A DNA stretch of 64,000 nucleotides from DATKMP01 sp963790045 (GTDB lineage Bacteria > Bacteroidota > Ignavibacteria > UBA10030), in contig CAWBMS010000009.1 in NCBI GenBank assembly GCA_963790045.1, positions 62,001 to 126,000 of the forward strand, in the 5' to 3' direction. The position numbers were made by a program, and so were the translations under genes. Of the stretch, positions 29,157-37,682 are shown piece by piece. Numbering within the stretch: the first letter of the stretch is position 1; every line of letters begins with the position of its first letter. The notes beneath the pieces were generated by a model. The model worked only from the letters and a program-made list of their open reading frames with translations, searched no databases and was not told the DNA's origin.

Positions 29157-30553
29157 ACTTTTTTGCAAGGGCATCTCTCAATGACGTTTGCCCCATACGC
29201 GTATAATTGATAGACTCTGCAAGGATACGCAATGCTTCTTCCGGTGCATGAAAACCCATGGAGTTTTCAGATTCTATGATGTCAAGATAGAATTGGGACT
29301 TACGATGGTACTTGCGCGCATCGGCAAGCTGCGCATCTGTGGCGCCACTCTCTTTTGCCCTCTTGATTTCATGGATAAGATCAACTAAAGCATCCATGGC
29401 TTTGTTGCGCAGGTTGAAGGTACGGTTCTGAATAATTTCAATCCGATCTTTTAATTCCTGTTCATTCCACTTATGGCATGTCTGGCACGCGCGGTTGATA
29501 TTGAGAACCGGGCTTTGAACATGGTGATCGCTAATCTTTTGTGCACCGACACGCTTGTACGGCATGTGACAATCTGCGCAAGCAACACCTGAGCGTGCGT
29601 GGATACCCTGATTCCACATTTCAAATTCCGGATGCTGCAGCTTCAGCATCTCTGCTCCGGTTTCTGCATGGATCCAATCTTTAAATTTTACTTCTTCGTA
29701 GTATGCCAAAATGCTGTCGGCATTCAATCCTTTTGCCCACGGATAGGTCAATCGTTTTTCTGTTCCCTTAAAATAATATTCTACGTGGCATTGTCCGCAC
29801 ACGTAAGACCGCATTTCTTGCCGCGTTGCCATCGTGTTCACATCGTAATCTTTTATTCCCTGCGATGCTTTGAGTGCGCGGATGCCTTCAATAAATCCCG
29901 GGCGTGTTATGCGCAATTGCATAGTGTTCGGATCATGGCAATCGATACATGCAACAGGATGTGTTACGAGTTTGCGCGCCTCAAAATATGGCATCTGATT
30001 CATCTTCTCAAATCCTTTAATGAGATCGCCATTCCCGAGTTTTTTTATATGGAACATAAATAGAACCATGGCAATGCATGCACGTGCCGGGCTGTTTCAC
30101 AACATGCTGGCGTTCGGTATATGTTTGGTCGTCCAGCATATAGGCATGTCCGCGTCGCTCACGGTAATCAACAGCGAAGGCATATCCTGACCAGAATGTT
30201 TTCAGCCGCGGATCCTCTTCTAACCGCGAACGCGAGACGACAGAACGAGGATCGGCATCTGTCGGTGTACGCGGCATAGCTTCGCTGCCGCCGTACTTGG
30301 TTCGTATCTGGTCAACTGTTCGCAGGTAATCATCGTACTGCATAGGAAAATTCTTTCCCCATGTTTCCGGCGCTTCAGTCGTGTCGGTTAATTCGACCAC
30401 GCGAAAGAATGGATTGCGTGCTTCCTGCTTATGCTCGAAAATATTAATGAGCAATGCAGCGATGCCGATAGAAACAATCGCGGTTATTCCGGCGACGATA
30501 ACAATAAAACGTAACGGTTTGGCGGTTGGTGGTTGTGGGGATGATGTTTCCAT
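29155..30553 (-). CDS. nrfA: Ammonia-forming cytochrome c552 nitrite reductase (frameshifted)
   Basis: Pentaheme periplasmic enzyme reducing nitrite to ammonium with six electrons. An N-terminal anchor ('FIVIVAGITAIVSIGIAALL') precedes five heme motifs: CMHCH, CIDCH, CGQCH, CADCH and CQTCH. The catalytic heme site, CXXCK in E. coli NrfA, is CMHCH here, as in the CXXCH clade. Active-site and Ca-site stretches CGQCHVEYYF and LQHPEFEMW are intact, and HAPEEALRIL lies near the end. The gene is read in two frames: 30553 to about 30046, and about 30040 to 29155. Deleting one base of the seven-T run at 30040-30046 gives the continuous 'CHGSIYVPYKKLGNGDLIKG', which matches the family. It lies 25 bp after nrfH. 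Confidence 0.9.
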
Positions 30554-30578
30554 AAGTGATTCCTTTAAAGATTCACAA

Positions 30579-31058
30579 TTATTCCATGTGCCCTACGGAC
30601 GTGTGGCATTGGATGCATGGTGTTTTATTGGCGTGTTGATGCGGCCCATCAATGGCATCGACTATATCTTGGTGACATTTTTGGCAAGCCGCTTCCGCAA
30701 TTTCAACGTTTCGTTTGTTGATCTGAATATTATCCGGATACCAGCCGGTCGTAAAATAAAACGAATGCCAAAATCCATTTGATGCTTTCGTGATATATTT
30801 GCCGATAAAGCCGGAAGGTGTATGGCAATCATTACACTTTGCAACAGAACGATGGCTGCCTTTCATCCACCCGCTGTATTGTTCATTCATCGAATGGCAG
30901 TTTGCGCATGCGGCAGGATCATCGGTCAGATAAGAATATCCTCTTGCGTAGATGAATGTGTAGCAGCCAATGCCAAAGGCAAGTCCAATAACAACACCAA
31001 GTGTGATGAGCAGCCAACGTGATGCAAGAAGCAGTGGATTATTGAGGTGAATCGACAT
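30579..31058 (-). CDS. nrfH: Cytochrome c nitrite reductase small subunit NrfH
   Basis: A 159-residue tetraheme quinol dehydrogenase of the NapC/NirT family. One N-terminal membrane helix ('WLLITLGVVIGLAFGIGCYTF') anchors a periplasmic domain with four heme motifs: CANCH, CNDCH, CQKCH and CIQCH. It takes electrons from menaquinol and passes them to NrfA. I chose ATG 31058 because the longer frame from 31169 adds a hydrophobic stretch ahead of a normal NapC-type N terminus. Together with nrfA it forms an nrfHA operon for dissimilatory nitrite ammonification. No nrfI/ccsA assembly genes are next to it. Confidence 0.93.
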   Translation of the reverse strand: MSIHLNNPLLLASRWLLITLGVVIGLAFGIGCYTFIYARGYSYLTDDPAACANCHSMNEQYSGWMKGSHRSVAKCNDCHTPSGFIGKYITKASNGFWHSFYFTTGWYPDNIQINKRNVEIAEAACQKCHQDIVDAIDGPHQHANKTPCIQCHTSVGHME

Positions 31059-31589
31059 TGCGCAATATGCAAAGAAGGAAATGGAAAAGCAACGAGCGAA
31101 CACCTGAAGAAGATACTGTTGATGAAGTAACACGAAATTTATTATCGCAGGCGATGTCCCGACAAACATAAGTCGAGCAAGTGCGTAACATCGCCTGCAT
31201 TATTTTACCACCGCCGCGCCTTACAGCAAGCGCCTCTGCGACGGTTGCGAGTGCCGATAAGGCGCAACCGACCGCCTCTGAGGCACAACGGAGCATCTCG
31301 ATGGCGGTCGTGACCACCATGCAAGGTGGTCGGAAGCGGCAGCATGGCACTCCGGAGCACCTTTCCGGTGGAACGAAGCACCAAAAAGGCACTCCCGACC
31401 ACCCCATGAGGTGGTCCGAAGCACCTCGGAGACACTCCGGACTGCCGTTTTTGTGCTCTGTTGTTCCTTTGTTGTGTATTTCTGAGTTTTTATGGCACTT
31501 TTGAGTGCTTTACGAATGGCCTATCGGGTCTGAAAAATAATACCGGCCGCCGCCGGCATAAGGCACAGCGGCGGCATGGTGTTCAAGAG
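31059..31589. other. Gene-free region between nrfH and the 169-residue protein gene
   Basis: 530 bp containing the nrfH promoter region on its left side, the hairpin repeat array (31269-31438) in the middle and, near 31548-31576, GCCGCCGC and GCGGCGGC arms. On the minus strand those arms form a stem followed by GGTATTATTTTT, a probable terminator for the gene ending at 31590. No credible coding sequence was found. Confidence 0.55.
31269..31438. repeat. GC-rich tandem array of about 42-bp hairpin units
   Basis: Three imperfect units of 42-43 bp run head to tail (31312-31353, 31354-31395, 31396-31438), with a more diverged fourth before them (31269-31311). Units 1 and 3 each carry a GACCACC...GGTGGTC hairpin, and all three end in CACTCC. 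The array lies in the 530-bp gap between nrfH and an unknown gene and is much more GC-rich than its surroundings. Open frames cross it on both strands, but none has a plausible protein, so I treat it as a non-coding repeat. Confidence 0.65.
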
Positions 31590-32099
31590 TTACTTTACTG
31601 CGGATGATGACGCTGCATCTGTCTTTGCAGACGGCTCCGGTTCTGCGGCTTTCGACTTCGTGAAAAACGCTTCCATCTCTGCTGCAATCTGGTTGATACC
31701 CGGAACATTTTCCTTGCTTGCTTCAACGAAGCCGTACGTTTTCAGCGTCTGCACATAGCAATCGCTGTTGACAGCGTACAAGGTGTTATCGATAGATTCG
31801 GCGAGTGCAATCAACCTATTACGAAACGCACTCAAGTCGCTTCGCAGCTGAAGGTCTTTGCGGAATTCTCCGGTATCGAACGTGCCCGGCAGTAGCTGCG
31901 GAAATTCGTCCAGCACCTTTGCGGCTTTATCGATAAGCGGGCTGAAATTATCGCCCGGCTTGAGCAGTCCGTTTTTCTGTTTCGGCGTTAGCGCCACGAC
32001 GAAACTTTTCGTTGTCGTTTCCAGCGTCGTCAACGCGGAATCGATAGCGGTTTTCTCCTCCGAAGAAAGAGCGTACGAAATAAGATTTTGTTGTGCCAT
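31590..32099 (-). CDS. Hypothetical protein, helical, family unknown
   Basis: A 169-residue soluble protein without signal peptide. It is predicted mainly helical ('SALTTLETTTKSFVVALTPKQK', 'AFRNRLIALAESIDNTLYAV') with an Ala/Pro/Glu/Ser-rich disordered tail from about residue 150. The layout recalls a family of small uncharacterised Bacteroidota proteins ('..LTPEER..L.KMGDK..' type), but I cannot name it. A good AGGTGC precedes the ATG. An inverted repeat lies 58-99 bp upstream. Likely a real gene; function unknown. Confidence 0.7.
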   Translation of the reverse strand: MAQQNLISYALSSEEKTAIDSALTTLETTTKSFVVALTPKQKNGLLKPGDNFSPLIDKAAKVLDEFPQLLPGTFDTGEFRKDLQLRSDLSAFRNRLIALAESIDNTLYAVNSDCYVQTLKTYGFVEASKENVPGINQIAAEMEAFFTKSKAAEPEPSAKTDAASSSAVK

Positions 32100-32156
32100 G
32101 ATGCACCTCCATAAAATTGATGTTTAAGATTATGAAGGATCCCCATTGTTTGTGTG

Positions 32157-32198
32157 ATACGATTCGGGGGTCCCCAATGTTTTTATTTTGAATCGTAT
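32157..32198. promoter_or_regulatory. Inverted repeat upstream of the 169-residue protein gene
   Basis: Perfect 9-bp arms ATACGATTC (32157-32165) and GAATCGTAT (32190-32198) are separated by 24 bp. A near-direct repeat GATCCCCATTGTT / GGTCCCCAATGTT overlaps the region. Placed 58-99 bp before the minus-strand start at 32099, it may be a regulator-binding site. The rest of the 32100-32506 gap shows no gene. Confidence 0.4.
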
Positions 32199-32506
32199 TG
32201 TTCATTGCACCTCTGATGCCGTGTTTGTCCTTCAGCATAAAATTGAAAGAACAGTTTCCAGTGACGATGCTATGATACTGCTATTTTATTTTCCTGTCCA
32301 TACCTTAAATAGGGTATATTGCATGAATTGTAAAGATTACAAAAATGGGGGACTATGGAGAGGGGTGGTGCGAAGTTTTTAAGTTCAGAAGTCCTGCCAT
32401 AAAGAAATCGGGCAAGCCAATTCTTTCACAGCGCGTGTTAGGGTGCGTTTGTCTTATATTCATCTTATTAAGAATAAATCTAATCCATGCAGCGAATAGT
32501 TACCTT

Positions 32507-34180
32507 TTAATATTTAAAAAGTTTTATTTTAAGTATGCTGATATCATCAAGATAAACATCTGAAGCTATATTATACGGATTGGGTGGTAGCTTTATTCCA
32601 AACTCATCTCCATTTATTGTCCTCCTTTTTACCCATTTCCCATGAATAAACTTTCCTTCTTCAACTGAAAGGAGTTGAGAATTTGGTTTGCTGGAATCAG
32701 CAGACTCATACCCAACATGACAAGCATTTCCGGATACAATAAATTCGTTTTCAGAAATCTGAATGATCAACCCATATCCTTTAATAAGTGAATTCTTTTG
32801 CAAGTTATAGTCAGGCTTAAAGATAAAGTCTCCAAGTTGAAAAGACGCTGGTGATGCATTATCACCTTCCATAAAACCGTTTATTCGATCTTCAACCTGG
32901 GCTTTGGTAATTAACGGCTTAAGATTATTGAGTACTTCATATGCTTTCTTTATTGGATGGTTACTATGATAAATATGATGATCAATACCAAATGGCGAAA
33001 AACCCATTGCTTTGAAATGTCCAAAACAAAAAAACGCTTTTGAAGCAGCACTTAATGTATCATTCATCCAGATCGCACAAGCTTCAGGTAAAAGCAAAGG
33101 GTTTTTGTTGTGTATAAAATTTGCAGCCGATAATCCGAATGTTGGTGAGTAATTATCGTTGGCAAGAATATCAATATCAGGTGCACCAGCTTGCCAAATA
33201 TCAAGCATGAGGTAATTTGGCCCTCCACTGGGCCAAACACCTGGGATAAGATTGCCGCCAGAGGCATCCCAGGCATTTACGTATGTTGGTAGATTATAAA
33301 TAGCCTTACCCGCCTTTGCAAGTTCATTTACATATTTAGCATAATTCCATGCCATAAATATTTCATCAGTATTTGGTGCTTTTCCAAAAACCTCTTCCCA
33401 TGTGCCCTGCGTTTTGGAACCATTATTTACATATGGCCCATAAATGTTTGGTTTTAATTTATTAAGATTATTGTTAATGTATTTAATCAATTCACCGGGA
33501 ACTTGTTGTTCAAATAGTTTAGTAGCTTCAGGTGAAAAATCCCTTGTACCTCCTAACAAGCCAACCTCATTCTCAACTTGCATCATTAACACAGTGCCAT
33601 GCTTATCAACCTGAACAATTCGTTCCACTAACTTTTTATAGGCCTTCAAATCGGCATTTAAACAATTTCTATTAATATTGGAAATTGCGGTAGAAATTTT
33701 CCTGTCTTTAAAAAGCATGCGTGGGAAACGTTTCATATCTGTCTTAACCCAATCAGGAGTATAATTTGACTCGCCATTTTTCCAACTCCCAAACCATAGA
33801 ATAACAAGTTTCAGGTTATTATCAGATGCACTTTTTATATGACTATCGATAAGCGAGTAATCAAAAGTACCTTCTTCCGGTTCAAATTGCTGCCAGTTAA
33901 TAGGTAGAAAAACCGTATTTACATTCAGTGACCGAATGTGTGCCCAAATATCTTTCATATGCTCAATGCTCGAGGCAGAAGAATTTAATAACTCACCTCC
34001 AATAATTAGAAATGGTTCATTGTTTACATACAATTGTTTAACACCTTTAGTTTCTTTTATCATTGGCAAAGCTAAATTATTAGCTAAGTCATCCGACTTT
34101 GAAGAACTATGAGCATTGTTACATGCGACTAATAAAGCCAATAAGAGAGTAAAAACTATAGGTAATTGAATTCTTTTCAT
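32507..34180 (-). CDS. GH35-like beta-galactosidase lipoprotein (DUF5597-type)
   Basis: A 557-residue secreted lipoprotein with a TIM-barrel glycosidase domain. Its signal ends in LLALLVAC (lipid-attachment Cys), so it is probably membrane-anchored. The barrel shows 'VNTVFLPINWQQFEPEEG', the acid/base Glu region MMQVENEVGLLGG (compare QVENEYG of GH35) and a candidate nucleophile in LLLPEACAIW. A C-terminal beta region like DUF5597 follows. It should cleave terminal beta-galactosides or similar residues from glycans. ATG 34180 is chosen because the longer frame to 34309 runs through sequence unlike a signal. The gene is clearly more AT-rich than its neighbours, suggesting transfer from an AT-rich Bacteroidota. 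Confidence 0.82.
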   Translation of the reverse strand: MKRIQLPIVFTLLLALLVACNNAHSSSKSDDLANNLALPMIKETKGVKQLYVNNEPFLIIGGELLNSSASSIEHMKDIWAHIRSLNVNTVFLPINWQQFEPEEGTFDYSLIDSHIKSASDNNLKLVILWFGSWKNGESNYTPDWVKTDMKRFPRMLFKDRKISTAISNINRNCLNADLKAYKKLVERIVQVDKHGTVLMMQVENEVGLLGGTRDFSPEATKLFEQQVPGELIKYINNNLNKLKPNIYGPYVNNGSKTQGTWEEVFGKAPNTDEIFMAWNYAKYVNELAKAGKAIYNLPTYVNAWDASGGNLIPGVWPSGGPNYLMLDIWQAGAPDIDILANDNYSPTFGLSAANFIHNKNPLLLPEACAIWMNDTLSAASKAFFCFGHFKAMGFSPFGIDHHIYHSNHPIKKAYEVLNNLKPLITKAQVEDRINGFMEGDNASPASFQLGDFIFKPDYNLQKNSLIKGYGLIIQISENEFIVSGNACHVGYESADSSKPNSQLLSVEEGKFIHGKWVKRRTINGDEFGIKLPPNPYNIASDVYLDDISILKIKLFKY

Positions 34181-34495
34181 AATATTTATTTTAATTAGTT
34201 TTAGAATAATTGTGTAAGCACTGTCCATACAATGCGACATCAAAGCAGGGAAAATTTTATCATTTTGAATAATCCGAATGTGTTCGGAATATTTTTTATT
34301 GTGACTCATAAATGCACACTAACTATACACTATTTCGTCTAATATACCAATCTGGCATATTGTACCTTGATAAACTATTTAATTCATTTTATTGTGCGTT
34401 ACATTTCCACGCAGCTATTAATACAATCTAAAAAACTCTTCTATGAATAAACCGTACCTTGGCATAACATAGCATTTCCCAGATCGAAATGCATT
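34181..34495. promoter_or_regulatory. Upstream region of the GH35-like gene with palindromic operator
   Basis: A 315-bp AT-rich gap with no credible gene. At 34342-34360 is a 19-bp near-palindrome: 8-bp arms ATATACCA / TGGCATAT (one mismatch) around ATC, about 165 bp before the glycosidase start. Its size and symmetry suit a dimeric sugar-responsive regulator (LacI- or GntR-like), which is an inference. Confidence 0.45.
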
Positions 34496-35152
34496 TTATC
34501 TGGTACGAATAAATCTGTGCCGATCCATCCAGTACGCCCACGGAATGAAGAGCCATTGCAGCAGCGAACCCATCGCCATTGTACGGCCATCGACGGGAAT
34601 GTTGGCGAAAATATTCCCCGCATACATTACTAACTGCAATCCGATGAATGACCATAAGGCAATGGAGCCGAGCCGGTCTGCCGGCGTGGTGGTGCGGAGA
34701 TAAAGAACAACACCAAGAATGAACAGAAGCATTTCAATAATCACCGTCCACAGAACGGAATTCCACAATCCTAATCCGTAAAATACATGCATTCCGGGAA
34801 CGAGCGGCATATCGGGGCGGTGAGAAATAAAATCTAAGAGCCAATGGCTGAGCGTAACAAGCGCCAGTATGATTGCGCCGCTCCACTCGCGGTACTTGAG
34901 AAAAAATATTCCCGCAAAGATGTACGCAAATGCTGCGTTGGTTAATAAGCTATGCGAAAGTGGATAGTCGTAAAAATCGTACGGCGTTACGGCGGTAATG
35001 CCGGGTGCGGGCATAACGTGCTCGATGCCGAGGAGAATGAGAATAGGGAACAGCAAATCCGCAAACAGCGCAGCGAACAATAATGTACCGAAGCGAACCT
35101 GCGGCGCTGCTTTTTTTGCTGCAAGAGCTATGGCGGTGTGGCCGATGAACAT
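34496..35152 (-). CDS. YdjM-like membrane-bound metal-dependent hydrolase family protein
   Basis: A 218-residue inner-membrane protein with about six hydrophobic segments and the histidine pattern of the LexA-regulated, membrane-bound YdjM/DUF457 family: GHTAIAL at the N terminus, PLSHSLL in the first third and LSHWLLDFISHRPDMP mid-chain. These residues suggest a membrane-embedded metal site, and some members act on phospholipids or related substrates, but no activity is established for this type. It lies 60 bp downstream of pepF on the same strand. Confidence 0.78.
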   Translation of the reverse strand: MFIGHTAIALAAKKAAPQVRFGTLLFAALFADLLFPILILLGIEHVMPAPGITAVTPYDFYDYPLSHSLLTNAAFAYIFAGIFFLKYREWSGAIILALVTLSHWLLDFISHRPDMPLVPGMHVFYGLGLWNSVLWTVIIEMLLFILGVVLYLRTTTPADRLGSIALWSFIGLQLVMYAGNIFANIPVDGRTMAMGSLLQWLFIPWAYWMDRHRFIRTR

Positions 35153-35212
35153 GGTAATGACCCTATCCCGACCTTCCCCTTTAAGGGGAAGGTGCTGGGT
35201 GGGTACTAAAAA

Positions 35213-37100
35213 TTATTTTCCCATCTTCGTGAGAATTTCTTCCATCTCATCCATCACACGATTCATTTTTTTCATCGTGAGATCGAATGGGGCGGAGGTC
35301 GTCATATCGACTCCGGCTTTCTTCAGCAGCTCGATGGGATAATCCGAACCGCCGGCAGAAAGGAACTCGATATATTTTTTCGTCGCGGCTTTGTCGCCTG
35401 CCATGACCTCTTCGGATAATGCCGCCGACGCTGTGAACGATGTTGCATACTGGAACACATAGAAATTATAATAGAAATGCGGGATGAACATCCACTCAGC
35501 TTGAATTTCATCATCCACAATACAAACCTTTTGATCGTGTCCGTAATACTTTTTTACGATCTCGTCGTAGGTTTTATTCAGCACATCGCCGGTGAGCGGT
35601 TCGCCTTTTTCTGCCATCTCGTGGATGCGCAATTCGAATTCCGCGAATTGCGTCTGACGAAACACAGTTCCTTTAATGCCTTCCAAGTAACTGCCGAGCA
35701 GCGAAAGCCTTGCAGCATCATCCTTCGTATTTTTCAAAACGTAATCGATGAGCAGCGCTTCGTTGAAGGTCGAGGCAACTTCGGCAACAAAAATCGGATA
35801 TTGTGATGTTGCGTACGGCTGCGTTTTGTTGGAAAGATAACTTTGCATCGAATGCCCGAACTCATGCGCCACGGTGCTCATATCATCGTACTTGCCGTTG
35901 TAATTCAGCAGCATATACGGATGCACATCATACGCGGCTCCTTGCGAATACGCGCCGGAACGTTTCCCTTCTGTCGGATAGACATCTAACCAGCGTTCGG
36001 CAAAACCTTTTTTAAGAACATCGGTATATTCGGCACCAAGCGGTTTTAATGCTGCAAGAATTTGCTGCTGCGATTCTTCGTAGGTGTATTTAAGATCGAC
36101 TTCTTTCAACAGCGGTGCATAGAGATCGTAATAATGCAGCGTATCGACACCGAGAATGCGTTTGCGCAGTTTCAGGTAGCGGTGGAAGGTGGAAAGATTT
36201 TTATCCACACTCTCGATCAAATTGTAATATACTTTGGTGGGGATGTTGTTGGCATCCAACGAACTTTCCAAACATGAAGAATACTTGCGCGCGTTCTTGT
36301 AGAACATATCTTTCTTCACTTCGGCATTCAATTCTGTGCCGTACGTGCGGCGGAAATCATTGAGCTTGCCGAAAAATGTTTCGAACACTTTCTTGCGGTC
36401 GTCGCGATTGGTGGAAGCGCGGTACAAACTGTATCCCGCTTGATTAAGTTTTACCGTTTTGCCGTCGTTCAATGTTACTTCAGGATAGGGGAAATCGGCA
36501 TTCGAAAAAATTCCATAAATATTATCCGGTGCATCTGCCATCAATCCGGCATCGGCAATAATTTTTTCTTCGCCTTCCGTGCCGGTGTGCGCTTTGCGGC
36601 GGAGAATGTCATCCAAATAATGTTTGTAGATGGCGAGTTTTGGTTCGCTCGTTAAAAATTTCTGAACCTTGGCAGGATCGATCTTCAAAATTTCCGGTTC
36701 GATGAATGCTGCCTTTGCTGAAAAATCGGAACCAATCTGGCTGACCTCCTGCTGCATGCCGAGATAACCCGATACGCGCGTATCCTGATCGGAACTCATG
36801 CTGGCGTAGGAAGATAATCTGGAAAAATCTTTATTCAATTGCGTTGTGAGATCGAGACAGCCGAGCAATTGCTGCGCCGACGAACCAAGCGTGCCGGCAT
36901 ACTGCGCAATGGTGGGAATTTTGGCAACAAGCTTTTCTTTCTCTTGCTTCCACGCATTGTCGGAAGGATAGAGATCGGTAAGATTCCATTTGTAGTGATC
37001 GGGAATCGGTACTGCGTTCAGTAGTTTGGGCTGCCGAAAAATCCGGAGCAGCAAGCGTCAGCCCCAGAAGAGGCAGAGCAAATTTTGCAAGTGGGTTCAT
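35213..37100 (-). CDS. pepF: Oligoendopeptidase F (M3 family), exported, N-terminal frame break
   Basis: A thermolysin-fold zinc oligopeptidase of about 610 residues. The catalytic HEFGHSMQSYL motif (HEXXH) and the downstream family signature around 'ISQTQFAEFELRIHEMAEKG' mark PepF. The main frame begins near 'AVPIPDHYKWNLTDLYPSD', the usual mature N terminus. ATG 37100 opens a signal peptide, 'MNPLAKFALPLLGLTLAA', in the other frame. One extra base in about 37028-37050 (a five-base A/T run or a GGG) would join them into an exported enzyme. Many PepF proteins of this phylum have such a signal peptide. The enzyme degrades short peptides, here probably in the periplasm. It is followed by the YdjM-like gene. 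Confidence 0.88.
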
Positions 37101-37682
37101 GGGAATACCTTGTATATTATGAGACATAAAAAACTACAACCTCGTTTACGTAAAAACAGAACAATATGTTTCCTGGAAAAGTTTGCTATAAGATACGGCA
37201 AGGAAAGGAATGAGACAAGTCCGCTGCTGCCGTTTGCTTTATATCGGTGACAAAATCCTCCGTTTTTCGCTCAATTTTTCTGTCATAAAAATACCGGACA
37301 AAAACCGACATTTTGCGACACGGTTTGTAGTAAAAATACTACATGAAAACCGGCAAAAATACTACAGACAAATTATTTTGTATTGTTTAACTCCTATTGG
37401 TGAAGAGGGTGCAAACAGCCCTTTGCAATACAATGGTTTTAACTTGACAAGAACAAAAATGCAAGCTAACTTAAATTAGATCGTTTGAGTTTTACTCTTT
37501 TACTCTTTTACTCTTTTACTCTTTTACTCTTTACAATAAGAAGGAGAAATAGGTTGGATAAAAAAGATTTGAAAGTTTTTCAGTTTGCGGCAGAACAGGT
37601 TTTTCTGCTGCCATTCTACCTTTTTCCGTCTTTCCGTTTTACCTCCTCGTACCTAACACCTAATTCCTAAACCCCAACGCCT
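37101..37682. other. Intergenic region upstream of the lipoprotein family
   Basis: 580 bp without a credible gene. It holds a 16-bp palindrome GTAGTAAAAATACTAC (37327-37342), a possible sigma-70 promoter with perfect TTGACA at 37443-37448 and TAACTT 17 bp later, an 8-bp simple sequence repeat, and a pyrimidine-rich stretch up to the ATG at 37683. Confidence 0.55.
37490..37533 (+). repeat. 8-bp simple sequence repeat (ACTCTTTT)n
   Basis: Four perfect and one near-complete copy of ACTCTTTT in tandem, about 150 bp before the lipoprotein gene at 37683 and about 40 bp after a candidate promoter. The 8-bp unit would change promoter-to-gene spacing in non-codon steps. Confidence 0.85.

Noticed and set aside
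31269..31438. Possible CRISPR array.
   Set aside because: The units are imperfect direct repeats without unique spacers, and no cas genes are present.
31181..31504. Open frames on both strands across the GC-rich hairpin array (for example a 107-residue plus-strand frame).
   Set aside because: They exist because the array lacks stops; the translations are low-complexity, have no ribosome-binding site and match no protein pattern.
37485..37670. A 61-residue plus-strand frame starting in the 8-bp repeat.
   Set aside because: Its N terminus is translated simple repeat ('LLLFYSFTLLLF') and the rest is non-conserved; treated as untranslated leader.
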